Of a stretch of 64,000 bases of DNA, positions 19,596 through 31,298 are shown one piece after another (position 1 is the stretch's first letter; each line of letters starts with the position of its first letter). The stretch covers positions 1-64,000 of the forward strand of contig NZ_BJUV01000003.1 of assembly GCF_007988805.1 (NCBI RefSeq), given 5' to 3'. The notes below the pieces were generated by a model. It saw nothing but the letters and a program-made list of their open reading frames with translations. It did no database searches and was not told where the DNA came from. Source of the DNA: Frigoribacterium faeni. Its GTDB lineage: Bacteria > Actinomycetota > Actinomycetes > Actinomycetales > Microbacteriaceae. A program made the translations under genes and the position numbers.

Positions 19596-20524
19596 CCGCA
19601 GCACCGACCGGCAGCCAGTTCCACCTCGAGCTCGACGCCGACGGGCGTCGCGTCACCGCGATCGTCACCGAGGTGGCCGCGGGCATCCGCGCCCTCGAGG
19701 TCGACGGTGCAGCCCTGACCGAGACGTTCGCCGAGCACGAGACCCCGCCGTCCGCGTGCGGCATCACGCTCTTCCCCTGGCCGAACCGGGTCGACGGAGG
19801 TCGATGGACGCTCGACGGCGTCGAGCAGCAGCTCGACCTCACCGAGCCGGCCAAGGGCAACGCCAGCCATGGTCTGCTGCGCTACACGGCGTACCGGCCG
19901 ATCGTCGTCGAGCCGCACGCCGTGACCCTCGGTGCGACGGTGTTCCCGCAGCACGGCTGGCCGTTCCAGCTCGCGACGACCGTGCGGCACGAGCTCGTCG
20001 CCGACGGCATGGTCGTGACCCACACGGTCGAGAACGTCGGTCGCGGGCGGGCGCCGTTCGCGGTCGGCTCGCACCCGTTCCTCCGGGTGGGCGACCACGA
20101 CCCGGCCACCCTGCGGGTGACCCTCGACGCCGCGACCCGGTTCGAGGTCGACGAGCGGAGCATCCCGACGGGCACCGCCCCCGTCGCCGGCACCGACGTC
20201 GACCTCCGTGGAGGGCCGCTGGTGGGCGACCTCGACCTCGACACGGGGTACCGCGACGTCGTCGCCGACGAGCACGGCGTCCGGCGCACGAGGCTGACCG
20301 CCCCCGACGGCTGGTCGACCGAGCTCTGGCAGGACGCCTCGTTCGGCTACGTGCAGGTCTTCACGCCGCGGAACTTCCCGCGCGACGGCGTCGAGGGGCT
20401 GGCCGTGGCCGCCGAGCCGATGACGGCCCCGGCCAACGCGCTGGCGACCGGCGAGGGCCTCGTCTGGCTCGACGAGGGCGAGTCGTGGACGGCCGCGTGG
20501 GGCATTCGGCGGACCCGTGACTGA
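19592..20524 (+). CDS. galM: Aldose 1-epimerase (galactose mutarotase family)
   Basis: 310 residues. It interconverts the alpha and beta anomers of galactose, feeding alpha-galactose to GalK. Seen: GITLFPWPNRVDGGRW (sugar-binding Asn-Arg), ASHGLLRYTAY (His), VGSHPFLRVG, and the C-terminal AAEPMTAPANAL block with the catalytic Glu. It belongs to the bacterial aldose epimerase subgroup of about 300 residues. Translationally coupled to the deoR gene. Confidence 0.92.
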   Translation: MTAAPTGSQFHLELDADGRRVTAIVTEVAAGIRALEVDGAALTETFAEHETPPSACGITLFPWPNRVDGGRWTLDGVEQQLDLTEPAKGNASHGLLRYTAYRPIVVEPHAVTLGATVFPQHGWPFQLATTVRHELVADGMVVTHTVENVGRGRAPFAVGSHPFLRVGDHDPATLRVTLDAATRFEVDERSIPTGTAPVAGTDVDLRGGPLVGDLDLDTGYRDVVADEHGVRRTRLTAPDGWSTELWQDASFGYVQVFTPRNFPRDGVEGLAVAAEPMTAPANALATGEGLVWLDEGESWTAAWGIRRTRD

Positions 20525-20834
20525 CCCCGAAACGTCTCGGCACTGTCCTTTTTACGCAGAATCCTGAGAACGATTTCCCTCGGGCGCGATTCACGCTAGC
20601 GTGAGCAGGCGTTCGGCTGGTTACCGGACGCTCGTCGTCGAATTGCTCTGGCGGCCGCTCTTTTCCTGATCCGAATGGCGGCCCCGTCTACTCGGCGCAC
20701 CGTGCCCCCTGCACCGGTGCCCAGCGCGCCGGAGCAGGGGGCGCGGTCCTTCTCGCGGCGGGCCGGCGGTCCTGGCGCGCGGCGTGAGCCCCGGCCCGAC
20801 GTGACGACAGGGCTGCGAGGAAGAGAAGTAGGGG
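20525..20834. other. Intergenic region with a terminator-like hairpin
   Basis: No credible gene is seen. At 20704-20742 the arms GCCCCCTGC and GCAGGGGGC form a nine-base stem around a 21-base loop. It could serve galM from one side or the tRNA transcript from the other. The first 50 bases include a locally AT-rich stretch (TTTTTACGCAGAATCC) and CTAGCGTGAG, possibly a promoter, but nothing obvious follows it. Confidence 0.4.
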
Positions 20835-20907
20835 TGGGCCCCATGGGGCTCGAACCCATGACCCGCGGATTAAAAGTCCGATGCTCTACCAACTGAGCTA
20901 GAGGCCC
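20835..20907 (-). tRNA. tRNA-Lys, anticodon UUU
   Basis: Read on the bottom strand, 73 bases fold as a standard cloverleaf: acceptor GGGCCTC with GGGGCCC, D-arm GCTC...GAGC, anticodon loop CTTTTAA giving anticodon TTT, and T-loop GGTTCGAGCC. Discriminator A is followed by CCC, so CCA is not encoded and must be added. The TATTGT at about 20918-20923 could be its -10 box. Confidence 0.95.
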
Positions 20908-21020
20908 TCGTCGGACAACAATACGGGATCGCCGGGCGCGTTCGCGTCGCCCTACGCGGTGAGCGAAGAAGGGGCCGGCGGGGGGCGCGGCTGTCGGGGG
21001 TCGCGCCTATCATCGACGCG

Positions 21021-21650
21021 ATGCCCAGAGACTTCCACCGCCCCACGCAGTTCTCCGGCGCCGAGTTCGAGGCCTTCCAGGGCGGAGACGACCCGGCGAC
21101 GATCAACCGCGTCGCCCACGAGTCCGCCGCCGCCCTCGTGGCGCGCGTGAAGAACGACCCGTCGCCCGAGATCCTCGACCGGCTCGTCACGTTCACCGAC
21201 CTGCACGGCATCGACGCGGTCGCCGAGCTCTGGGCGCGGGCACCCGCCCACACCCTCCCGGGCGCTCTCTGGCGCATCTACCTCGTGCGCGCGGTGATCC
21301 GGCAGAACCCGGTCGAGATCACGTTCCTCTTCGAACGCGGCGTCGAATCGTCGTCGACCATCGACCCGGTCGTCGCCGGCGCCCCGGCCCCGGCCAGCCC
21401 CGACGAGATCGTCGAGCTCGCCGACCTCATCCTGCGGGGCGTCTTCGTGGGCGACTTCGCGACCGCTCTCGAGCGCGGGGCCGCCTTCTGCCGTCTCGCC
21501 TCCGCCGGGGCCACCAGCCTCGCCGACGACCACGACGCGGTCGGCTCCGAGCGCGCCTCCGAGCTCACCCGCAGGGCCCTGCGCCTCTCCGAGCTCGGCG
21601 TCGACCTCGTCGCCTGCGCCCACCTCTGGCGCAGCGACAGCCTCGACTGA
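21021..21650 (+). CDS. Conserved actinobacterial protein of unknown function
   Basis: 209 residues, ATG start. A soluble, mostly helical protein without signal peptide or membrane span; notable segments are MPRDFHRPTQF, INRVAHESAAALVARV, ELWARAPAHTLPGALWRIYLVR and DFATALERGAAFCRLA. I remember near relatives in Microbacteriaceae genomes, some labelled as RNA polymerase beta-related, a label the sequence does not support. It stands alone between the tRNA and sigK. Confidence 0.7.
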   Translation: MPRDFHRPTQFSGAEFEAFQGGDDPATINRVAHESAAALVARVKNDPSPEILDRLVTFTDLHGIDAVAELWARAPAHTLPGALWRIYLVRAVIRQNPVEITFLFERGVESSSTIDPVVAGAPAPASPDEIVELADLILRGVFVGDFATALERGAAFCRLASAGATSLADDHDAVGSERASELTRRALRLSELGVDLVACAHLWRSDSLD

Positions 21651-22203
21651 CCGAGCAGACCCGACAGCGCATCCACCGAAGAGGCGCACCCCGGTTTCGC
21701 ACCCGGCGAACGCTGAGGCGAGCATCGCGCGCAGCGGCTAAACTCGATCACTGTCGGGCCGCAGTAACCCCGGGCTCCAAATTTAGCCGCTTCGAGCGGC
21801 CTCGCGCCGAGAGGCGTTTCTGCGGCTCGGCACCTCCTCTCCTCGCTCGTGTCGGCGTGTTTCCCGCCGCGGCGCAGCCGAGCCGCCGCCGCGCAGCTGA
21901 GCGCCGCGCACCACCGCACCACGCCGATCCGCCGCGTCTCGCCGGGCCACGCAGCCGCGTCTCCCAGACCCTGCGCGGTGAGCAAAACTCGCCCAATCCG
22001 GCGATGGGCTCGTGCCGAACCATTGACGTGAGGGATCGCATGATCCTCCGCACGAACCGGTCTCCCTGGACCGGCCCGCGCGGTCCGTTCCCTCCGCGGC
22101 GATCCGGACCTGAACACCATCCCAGACGGAGCATCTCGCGGGGGGAGCGCTCACTCCACAGACCGGCCTGACGGCGGACAAGCGAATCGAGGTGAACCCT
22201 GAC
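21651..22203. other. Long non-coding leader before sigK
   Basis: About 550 bases without a convincing gene; open frames here have poor composition and no family resemblance. It contains GCGGCTAAA (21734-21742) with complement TTTAGCCGC (21782-21790), directly followed by the small hairpin GCCGCTTCGAGCGGC (21786-21800), which could end the upstream gene. TAAACT at about 21739 could be a -10 box. The stretch is long for a sigma-factor promoter and may hold a structured leader, small RNA or several promoters. Confidence 0.4.
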
Positions 22204-22800
22204 ATGCTGAAGCTCGTGACCCGAGACATCGAGACTCCCGACGCTGCGGCGCATCCGGCGTCGCCCGACGACCTGCTGCAGAGGGTCGCCGCCGGAGATC
22301 AGGTCGCTTTCGGCGAGCTGTACGACCAGACGGCGCCTCGTGTCCTGGGGCTGATCAAGCGCCTCCTCAAAGACCACGCCCAGTCCGAGGAGGTCGCCCA
22401 GGAGGTGTTCCTCGAGATCTGGCAGACCGCCTCCCGGTTCGACACGACCCGGGGCAGCGCCGCGAGCTGGATGCTGACGATGGCGCACCGCCGCGCGGTC
22501 GACCGGGTCCGGGCCTCGCAGTCCGGCCGCGACCGCGACCTCAAGATCGGCGTCCGCGACCTCTCGCCCGAGTACGACTCGGTCACCGAGTCGGTCGAGA
22601 TCCGCATCGAGCACGAGCGGGTCGAACGGGCGCTCGGCCGTCTGACCGAGCTGCAACGCCAGGCGGTGAAGCTCGCCTACTACGGCGGCTACAGCCACAG
22701 TGAGGTGGCGACCATGCTGGGGGTGCCCATCGGCACCGTCAAGACCCGGCTCCGCGACGGAATGATCCGACTTCGAGACGAGATGGGGGTTGCCTCGTGA
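22204..22800 (+). CDS. sigK: ECF RNA polymerase sigma factor SigK
   Basis: 198 residues. ATG 22204 is chosen because GAGGTGA sits eight bases upstream; an in-frame GTG at 22192 lies inside that ribosome site. Region 2 reads GDQVAFGELYDQTAPRVLGL...EEVAQEVFLEIW, with WMLTMAHRRAVDRVR; region 4 reads LTELQRQAVKLAYYGGYSHSEVA...GTVKTRLRDGMIRLR. It directs RNA polymerase to a small regulon. The partner anti-sigma gene follows with a GTGA overlap, typical of sigK-rskA. Confidence 0.93.
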   Translation: MLKLVTRDIETPDAAAHPASPDDLLQRVAAGDQVAFGELYDQTAPRVLGLIKRLLKDHAQSEEVAQEVFLEIWQTASRFDTTRGSAASWMLTMAHRRAVDRVRASQSGRDRDLKIGVRDLSPEYDSVTESVEIRIEHERVERALGRLTELQRQAVKLAYYGGYSHSEVATMLGVPIGTVKTRLRDGMIRLRDEMGVAS

Positions 22801-23687
22801 ACGACCGCGACGAACCCACCGGCACCGACGGTGTCGGCGACGCGACGGAGAACCTCTCCGGCGCCTACGTGCTCAACGCACTGACAGAAGAAGAACGACG
22901 CTCGTTCGAGGAGATCCTCGACGGGTCCGAGGACATCAGGAAGGAAGTGGCCGAATTGCGCGAGACAGCACTCCTGCTCGCTCACGCGGCGACGCCCGTG
23001 ACGCCCTCCGCCGGTCTTCGCGACTCCATCATGGACAAGATCGCCCGCACGGCTCAGCTGCCGTCGCAGACGACCGCCGAGCAGGCGCCCGGCCCCGAGA
23101 CCGCAGGAGGCGCGGGTGACGAGCACGAGCGCGTCGCCCCCCGGCGTCGCCCGGTCCCCGAGATGGAGCCCACCGAGTCCGAGGCCCGCGTGCTGCACCC
23201 CACGGGTGCCGCTCAGCGCCGCTGGTTCACGCGCCCGGTCGCCATCCTCGGCGCCGCAGCGGCCGCCGCCGGCCTGTTCTTCGGCGGCGGAGCCCTGGTG
23301 TCCGCGATCAGCGGCCCGGGCCAGTCGCAGGAGGCCACCGCCTCGGCTCTCGACGAGATCTACGCGGCCAGCGACTTCCAGCGCACCGTCGCGGAGGTCA
23401 GCACGGGCGGCACCGCCACGCTCGTCTGGTCGAACGACCTGAAGCGCAGCGCCATCGTGGCCGACGGCCTGACGTCGCTGCCCGGCGACCAGACGTACGA
23501 GCTCTGGTACATCGGAGACGACGGCGCCATCCCGGCCGGCACCTTCGACACGTCGTCCGACTCGACCGTCACCCAGGTGCTCAAGGGCGAGATGTCGCCC
23601 GGCGACGTGATCGGCGTCACCGTCGAGCCGACCGGCGGCTCCGACCAGCCGACCAGCGACCCGATCGTGGCTCTGCCGAGCGCCTGA
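22797..23687 (+). CDS. rskA: Anti-sigma-K factor RskA
   Basis: 296 residues, GTG start overlapping sigK. The N-terminal cytoplasmic part (LSGAYVLNALTEEERRSFEEIL) matches the RskA sigma-binding helix pattern; a disordered Pro/Glu linker leads to one membrane span near 146-170; the outer domain (WSNDLKRSAIVADGL, GDQTYELWYIGDDG, VTVEPTGGSDQPT) is the usual RskA C-terminal domain. It should hold SigK at the membrane until regulated proteolysis releases it. Confidence 0.93.
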   Translation: MNDRDEPTGTDGVGDATENLSGAYVLNALTEEERRSFEEILDGSEDIRKEVAELRETALLLAHAATPVTPSAGLRDSIMDKIARTAQLPSQTTAEQAPGPETAGGAGDEHERVAPRRRPVPEMEPTESEARVLHPTGAAQRRWFTRPVAILGAAAAAAGLFFGGGALVSAISGPGQSQEATASALDEIYAASDFQRTVAEVSTGGTATLVWSNDLKRSAIVADGLTSLPGDQTYELWYIGDDGAIPAGTFDTSSDSTVTQVLKGEMSPGDVIGVTVEPTGGSDQPTSDPIVALPSA

Positions 23688-23737
23688 CGGCCGACGTCCC
23701 GGTCGGTCGCGGAGCGCGACGCGACCGGCTCGACGAC

Positions 23738-23771
23738 AGGAGGCGCCCCACCGGCCGGTGGGGCGCCTCCT
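23738..23771. terminator. Perfect 34-bp palindrome between rskA and pstB
   Basis: 23738-23754 and 23755-23771 are perfect complements (17 bases each). It lies between convergent genes and can end both transcripts, with CTTCG after it on the top strand. Its outer arms are AGGAGGCGC and GCGCCTCCT, matching the inner part of the dispersed 14-base word, here as an inverted pair. Confidence 0.85.
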
Positions 23772-23820
23772 TCGTGTCCGTGGTCCGGACGGGTGCGACG
23801 GGGATCCGTCGCGGGCGGGA

Positions 23821-24600
23821 TCAGCCGAAGCGACCCGAGACGTAGTCCTCGGTCGCCTGGACGCTCGGGTTGGAGAACATCTTGGCGGTGTCGTCGTACT
23901 CGATCAGCTTGCCGGGCTTGCCGGTTCCCGCGATGTTGAAGAACGCGGTCTTGTCGCTGACGCGGCTGGCCTGCTGCATGTTGTGGGTCACGATGACGAT
24001 CGTGTACTGCTGCTTGAGCTCCTCGATGAGGTCCTCGATGGCCAGCGTCGAGATCGGGTCGAGGGCCGAGCACGGCTCGTCCATCAGCACGACGTCGGGG
24101 GAGACGGCGATGGCGCGCGCGATGCAGAGACGCTGCTGCTGGCCGCCCGAGAGGCCCGAGCCGGGCTTGTCGAGGCGGTCCTTGACCTCGTTCCAGAGGT
24201 TGGCGCCCTGGAGGGACGACTCGACGAGCGAGTCCTGGTCGCCTCGCGACATGCGGCGGTTGTTGAGCTTCACACCGGCGAGCACGTTGTCGCGGATGCT
24301 CATCGTCGGGAACGGGTTCGGTCGCTGGAACACCATGCCGACCTGACGGCGGACGAGCACGGGGTCGACGCCGGGGCTGTAGAGGTCGTTGCCGTCGATG
24401 AGCACCTGGCCGTCGACGTAGGCTCCGGGGATCACCTCGTGCATGCGGTTCAGCGTGCGGAGGAAGGTCGACTTGCCGCAGCCCGACGGCCCGATGAACG
24501 CGGTGACCGTGCGGGGCTCGATGGTGATGTTGACGTCTTCGACGGCCTTGAACTTGCTGTAGTAGACGTTGAGGTCGTTGACCTCGATGCGCTTGGACAT
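23821..24600 (-). CDS. pstB: Phosphate ABC transporter ATP-binding protein
   Basis: 259 residues. Walker [10 protein letters not shown] at 37-45; Q-loop [11 protein letters not shown], the PstB-specific form; signature [14 protein letters not shown]; Walker [15 protein letters not shown]-loop VTHNMQQA. It powers high-affinity phosphate uptake with PstC and PstA at the inner face of the membrane. It is the last gene of pstSCAB, 25 bases after pstA. Confidence 0.97.
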   Translation of the reverse strand: MSKRIEVNDLNVYYSKFKAVEDVNITIEPRTVTAFIGPSGCGKSTFLRTLNRMHEVIPGAYVDGQVLIDGNDLYSPGVDPVLVRRQVGMVFQRPNPFPTMSIRDNVLAGVKLNNRRMSRGDQDSLVESSLQGANLWNEVKDRLDKPGSGLSGGQQQRLCIARAIAVSPDVVLMDEPCSALDPISTLAIEDLIEELKQQYTIVIVTHNMQQASRVSDKTAFFNIAGTGKPGKLIEYDDTAKMFSNPSVQATEDYVSGRFG

Positions 24601-24625
24601 GGGTTCCTCCGGGTGGTTCCTGGCC

Positions 24626-25726
24626 TCAGCGGCCGAGCTTGGGGGCGAAGATGCGGGCGATCAGCCGGGCGAGCAGGTTGAGCGCCATGACGATGAGGAT
24701 GAGCGTGAGCGCCGAGGTCCAGGCGCGGTCGATGAAGGCCGCCGCGTCGGTGCCCTGGCTGACGTACGAGCTGTAGGCGAACACCGGCAGCGACTGCATG
24801 CGCCCGTCGAAGAGGTTGTAGTTCATGCTCGCGGTGAATCCGGCCGTGATCAGCAGCGGCGCGGTCTCGCCGATGATGCGGGCGATGGCGAGCATGACGC
24901 CGGTCGTGATGCCGGCGATCGAGGTCGGGATCACGACCTTCACGATCGTCAGCCACTTCGGCACGCCGAGGGCGTAGGCGGCCTCGCGCAGCTCGTTCGG
25001 CACGAGCTTCAGCATCTCCTCGGTGCTGCGCACGACGACCGGGATCATCAGCACCGCCAGAGCGACCGAGCCGGCCGCGCCCATGCGGACCCCGGGTCCG
25101 AAGAAGATGACGAACAGCGCGTAGGCGAAGAGGCCGGCGACGATCGAGGGGATGCCGGTCATGACGTCGACGAAGAACGTGATCGCCCGGGCGAGGCGAC
25201 CCCGGCCGTACTCGACCAGGTAGATGGCGGTGAGGAGGCCGATCGGCACCGAGATCACCGCGGCGAGGGCCGTGATCAGGAGGGTCCCGGTGATGGCGTG
25301 CAGTCCGCCGCCGCCGGCTCCGACCACGTTGCGCATCGACATCGAGAAGAAGCCGACGTCGAACCGGTTGGCTCCCGAGGTGACGACGGTGAAGAGCAGC
25401 GACACGAGGGGCACGAGGGCGATGATGAAGGCGGCGCTGACGGCCGTCGTGACGACGCGGTCCTTCGCGCGGCGGATCCCCTCGACCTGCATCGCGACGA
25501 CGAAGACGAGCACGGCGTACAGCACGGTGCCGAGGATGATCGCCCCGACCCAGTTGAAGCCGTCGGTGACGCCGGCGGCGTTCAGCAGACCGAAGACGAC
25601 GCCCATGATCACCCAGCTGCCGAGCAGGATGGCGACCGGGGAGCCCTTGGGCAGTCGGCCGGTCGTGAGCGCGTTGACGGAGGCTCCCGTGCGGCGGACG
25701 TCGGTGGTGGTGGCGGTCGTGGCCAT
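24626..25726 (-). CDS. pstA: Phosphate ABC transporter permease PstA
   Basis: 366 residues, about eight membrane spans; the family core has six, so roughly 80 N-terminal residues with two or three spans ([20 protein letters not shown] and [19 protein letters not shown]) are extra, as often in actinobacteria. The ATPase-contact loop [23 protein letters not shown] is clear, as is [16 protein letters not shown]. The ATG shares one base with the pstC stop. Confidence 0.96.
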   Translation of the reverse strand: MATTATTTDVRRTGASVNALTTGRLPKGSPVAILLGSWVIMGVVFGLLNAAGVTDGFNWVGAIILGTVLYAVLVFVVAMQVEGIRRAKDRVVTTAVSAAFIIALVPLVSLLFTVVTSGANRFDVGFFSMSMRNVVGAGGGGLHAITGTLLITALAAVISVPIGLLTAIYLVEYGRGRLARAITFFVDVMTGIPSIVAGLFAYALFVIFFGPGVRMGAAGSVALAVLMIPVVVRSTEEMLKLVPNELREAAYALGVPKWLTIVKVVIPTSIAGITTGVMLAIARIIGETAPLLITAGFTASMNYNLFDGRMQSLPVFAYSSYVSQGTDAAAFIDRAWTSALTLILIVMALNLLARLIARIFAPKLGR

Positions 25727-26688
25727 CAGTTCGCTCCCGAGAAGGCCTTGCGGCGGTTGATGACGTATCGGGCGATCGAGTTCACGATCAGCGTGATGAC
25801 GAAGAGGACGAGGCCGGTGGCGATCAGCGTGTTGATGCCGATGTCGTGCGCCTCGGGGAACCTCAGTGCGATGTTCGCCGCGATCGTCGACGAGTTCGTC
25901 GAGGTGAGGATCGCCGGGTTGATCACGAGAGCGGGAGAGAGCACGAGCGCGACGGCCATCGTCTCGCCGAGGGCGCGGCCGAGGCCGAGCATGGCGGCGG
26001 AGATGACGCCGGGGCGGCCGAACGGCAGCACCGCGATCTGGATCATCTCCCAGCGCGTGGCGCCGAGGGCCAGCGCCGCCTCCTCGTGCAGCGTCGGCGT
26101 CTGCAGGAAGACCTCGCGGCTGAGGGCGGTGATGATCGGCAGGATCATCACGGCGAGCACGATCGAGGCGGTGAGCAGGGTGCGGCCGGTGCCCGAGACG
26201 GGGCCGGCGAACAGCGGGAACCAGCCGAACGTGTCGACGAGCCAGCCGTAGAAGGGCTGGATCGCCGGCGCGAGCACGATGCTGCCCCAGAGGCCGAAGA
26301 CGACCGAGGGCACGGCGGCCAGCAGGTCGACCACGTAGCCGAGGCCCTGCGCGAGCTTGCGCGGGGCGTAGTGCGAGATGAAGAGGGCGATGCCGATGGC
26401 GACGGGCAGGGCCATCAGGAGCGCCAGGGCGGCGGCGTAGACCGTTCCGAAGGCGAGCGGCCCGACGTACTGAAAGAACGACCCGGGGTAGCCCGAGAGC
26501 GAGACGTCGTCGGCGTCCGCCGTCAGCGCCGGGATGCTCTGGACGATCAGGAACAGCGCGACCGCGGCGAGGATGGCGAGGATGAGACCGCCCGCGACGA
26601 CGGTGCTGCCCGAGAAGATCCGATCGGCAGGTCGTCTCGTGGGCTTCGGGGCGCCGGTGGTGGCCGACGTCGTGGCGGGGGCGGTCAT
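25726..26688 (-). CDS. pstC: Phosphate ABC transporter permease PstC
   Basis: 320 residues with six membrane spans (for example VVAGGLILAILAAVALFLIV near the start). Seen: the PstC hallmark GIALFISHYAPRKLAQGLGYVVDLLAAVPSVVFGLWG region and the coupling loop EEAALALGATRWEMIQIAVLPFGRPG. It pairs with PstA as the membrane channel. About 160 bases, including a strong hairpin, separate it from pstS. Confidence 0.96.
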   Translation of the reverse strand: MTAPATTSATTGAPKPTRRPADRIFSGSTVVAGGLILAILAAVALFLIVQSIPALTADADDVSLSGYPGSFFQYVGPLAFGTVYAAALALLMALPVAIGIALFISHYAPRKLAQGLGYVVDLLAAVPSVVFGLWGSIVLAPAIQPFYGWLVDTFGWFPLFAGPVSGTGRTLLTASIVLAVMILPIITALSREVFLQTPTLHEEAALALGATRWEMIQIAVLPFGRPGVISAAMLGLGRALGETMAVALVLSPALVINPAILTSTNSSTIAANIALRFPEAHDIGINTLIATGLVLFVITLIVNSIARYVINRRKAFSGAN

Positions 26689-26805
26689 CAGACGGGATCC
26701 TCCGGAGGTTCGGGTGGGGGGATGTGCGCGGTGCGGGCTGGTGCCGGTGCTTCTGGATGCTACGGGGTCTCGGGGGTGGAGCGGAGAGGCCCTGTCAGGC
26801 CGACG

Positions 26806-26836
26806 GCCCGGGAACGCACAGGGTGCGTTCCCGGGC
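26806..26836 (-). terminator. Hairpin between pstS and pstC
   Basis: GCCCGGGAACGCAC (26806-26819) and its perfect complement (26823-26836) form a 14-bp stem with a three-base loop, 16 bases after the pstS stop. Its position inside the operon suggests partial termination or an RNA-stabilising 3' end, so that pstS, needed in excess as binding protein, outnumbers pstCAB. Confidence 0.8.
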
Positions 26837-26851
26837 CCGGGTGGTGCCGTG

Positions 26852-27949
26852 TTACTTGATGAGCGCGATCGCGTCGGCGACCTGACCCGAGAGGGTGCTC
26901 GAGATGGGAGCCGAGCCGGCGGCGTCGGCCGCGACCTGCTGGCCCTCGTCGCTGGTCACGTACGAGAGGTACGACTTGACGAGCTCGCCCTTGGCGGCGT
27001 CCTCGTACGACTCGCAGGCGATCAGGTAGCTGACCAGGACGATCGGGTAGACGCCCGCGGCCTCGGAGGTGCGGTCGAGCGCGATGGCGATGTCGCCGTC
27101 GGTGCGGCCCTCCTCCTCGGGGGACTCGTCGACGATGGCGGCGGCGGCCTCGGCCGAGAAGCCGACGAACTCGTCGCCGACCTTGACCTTGGCGACGCCG
27201 AGGTCACCGGCGCGCGACGCGTCGGCGTAGCCGATGGTCCCGGTGCCGTTGGTGACGGCGTCGATCACGCCGGTCGTGCCTGAGGCGCCCTCGCCGCCGA
27301 AGGCGGTGGGCCAGGTGCCGTCGGCCTCTTCGGTCCAGACGTCGGAGGCCGTCTTGTTCAGGTAGTCGGTGAAGTTCTCGGTCGTGCCCGAGTCGTCCGA
27401 GCGGTGCACGGCGGTGATGCCGGTGCTGGGCAGGTCGGCGTCGGGGTTGTCGGCCTTGATCTCGTCGGCGTCCCACGTGGTGATGGAGCCGTTGAAGATG
27501 CCGGCGAGGGTGGCGGGCGACAGGTTGAGCTCGTCGACGCCGTCGAGGTTGAAGACGACCGCGATGGGCGAGACGTAGGCGGGCAGCTCGACGATGCCGG
27601 TGTCGGGCGTGCAGCCGGCGAAGGTGCTGGACGAGATCTCGTCGGTGGTGAACGCGCGGTCCGAACCGGCGAAGTCGGCTGCGCCGGAGATGAAGCTCTC
27701 GCGGCCGCCGCCCGAGCCCTGGGGGTCGTAGCTGACGTCCACGCCGTCGTTCGCCGTCTGGTAGCCGGCGACCCAGGCTTCCTGAGCGGCCTGCTGCGAG
27801 GTCGCGCCGATGCCGACGAGCGAGCCGGAGAGGTCCGAGCCGCCCTCGGAGCTGCCCGACGAGGGGCCTTCGTTGCTCGCGCAGGATGCGAGGAGCATGG
27901 TGCTGACCGCGGCGATGGCAACGATGCTGCCGGTGCGCTTGAAGTTCAC
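26852..27949 (-). CDS. pstS: Phosphate-binding lipoprotein PstS
   Basis: 365 residues. The signal peptide ends in LLASC with Cys23 as lipidation site. The mature part has a Ser/Gly-rich linker and the PstS fold: GIGATSQQAAQEAW, SGGGRESFISGAADFAGSDRA (phosphate loop), AVHRSDDSGTTENF and YPIVLVSYL. It captures phosphate outside the membrane for PstCAB. First gene of the operon, with a PHO box about 75-130 bases upstream. Confidence 0.97.
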   Translation of the reverse strand: MNFKRTGSIVAIAAVSTMLLASCASNEGPSSGSSEGGSDLSGSLVGIGATSQQAAQEAWVAGYQTANDGVDVSYDPQGSGGGRESFISGAADFAGSDRAFTTDEISSSTFAGCTPDTGIVELPAYVSPIAVVFNLDGVDELNLSPATLAGIFNGSITTWDADEIKADNPDADLPSTGITAVHRSDDSGTTENFTDYLNKTASDVWTEEADGTWPTAFGGEGASGTTGVIDAVTNGTGTIGYADASRAGDLGVAKVKVGDEFVGFSAEAAAAIVDESPEEEGRTDGDIAIALDRTSEAAGVYPIVLVSYLIACESYEDAAKGELVKSYLSYVTSDEGQQVAADAAGSAPISSTLSGQVADAIALIK

Positions 27950-28024
27950 AGGGGTTCCTTTTCGGGAGGTGATGACTGGGTGCTGTGGGCCAGGTGCCGG
28001 CCCCTGCGAGACGCTACGTCCAGG

Positions 28025-28076
28025 GGTTAACCACGGTCGCCCGTCTCGGTGAACGGCAGGTTAACGCGAGGGGAAC
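28025..28076 (-). promoter_or_regulatory. PHO box upstream of pstS
   Basis: On the bottom strand GTTCCCC, GTTAACC and GTTCACC occur as direct repeats exactly 11 bases apart (complements start at 28070, 28059 and 28048). A fourth GTTAACC lies at 28025-28031, about two units further on. The 11-bp GTTCACC-type repeat is the known binding pattern of PhoP/RegX3-class regulators in actinobacteria. It should drive pstSCAB during phosphate shortage, with RegX3 (48206-48889) as the likely binder. Confidence 0.85.
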
Positions 28077-28123
28077 ATCGGCCGTGTCCGCCCGTGGGCG
28101 CCGGGGCACGCCGGGGTACACCC

Positions 28124-28158
<35 letters not shown>

Positions 28159-28191
28159 GGCCTCAGCCCGAGCGATCAAGGAGGGCGGGCG

Positions 28192-29129
28192 TCAGGCGAC
28201 GGGGCCGTGCGTCTCGACGGCGACGAGCGAGGCGTCGTCGACGGAGACGTGCAGCACGGTGTACTCGCCGGTGGACAGCGAGGAGGCGCGGCGCAGGTCG
28301 AGCCGGTCGCCCCCCTTGGTGCCCAGCGCGATCTGACGGATCAGCTCGGGCAGCACCGGGCCGTGGCTGCAGAGCACGGCGCTGGCGCGCTTCTTGAGGC
28401 GCTTCGCGACCACGCCCGCGACGTCGTCCGTGCCGCGCTCGAAGGCGTCCTGGCTGATCGAGTCGGTCTGCTTGACGCCGACCCGGGTCAGGGCGGACAG
28501 CGGCTCGAGGGTCGCGAGGCATCGGGCGGCCGTGCTGCTGACGATGCGCTGCGGAGCCCAGGCGGCGATGCCGGGGGCGATCGACTTGGCCTGCTTGCGG
28601 CCGGCGGGCAGCAGCGGGCGGGTCGCGTCGGAGCCGTCCCAGTCGCCGGGCGAGGTCGTCTTGGCGTGGCGCAGGGCGACGAGGGCGAAGGTGCGCGCCC
28701 GCTTGGTCGCGACGCGGTCGGCGAACCTGTCGAGCACCTCGGCGTCGCGTTCGTAGGTCAGCTTGGTGCGCGCCTTGTCGATCGAGACCCACTCGATCGC
28801 GCCCACCTCGCTGTTCGGGGTGAAGTCTCCCGCGGCCGTGAAGGCCTCGTCGGTGACCTCGGCGGCCCAGTAGTGGACGATCTTGTCGCGTCCGCCGGGC
28901 ATGACGTACTCGACGTGGCCGAGCGGTGCGCCGAGCGAGACGCGGTAGCCGGTCTCCTCGCGGATCTCGCGGACGGCGGCCTGGGGGGTGGACTCGCCCG
29001 GGTCGACCTTGCCCTTGGGCAGCGAGACGTCGCCGTGGTGGTCGCGATGGATCAGCAGCACGCGCGACTTGCCGTCGACGAAGCGGAAGAGGACGGCCCC
29101 CGCGGCCACGACGGTGGTCGAGGTGATGC

Positions 29130-29133
<4 letters not shown>
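28192..29133 (-). CDS. mutT1: Nudix hydrolase fused to histidine phosphatase (MutT1 type)
   Basis: 313 residues, GTG start. Residues 1-140 are a Nudix domain with box GKVDPGES...REIREETGY (41-63); residues 148-313 are a histidine-phosphatase domain beginning ALRHAKT (RHAK at 155-158) with a later [11 protein letters not shown]. This two-domain plan matches mycobacterial MutT1, which cleans 8-oxo-(d)GTP and also splits diadenosine polyphosphates. The start overlaps the ppk stop by four bases, so nucleotide sanitation is co-translated with polyphosphate synthesis. Confidence 0.92.

Positions 29134-31298
<2,165 letters not shown>

Noticed and set aside
20596-20892. Small gene over the tRNA
   Set aside because: The open frame reads through the tRNA-Lys sequence (its peptide contains the translated tRNA), so it is not a gene.
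21748-22698. Gene on the bottom strand across the sigK leader
   Set aside because: Its composition is Arg/Ala/Gly-rich low-complexity, it overlaps the real sigK gene, and it lacks a ribosome site or family likeness.
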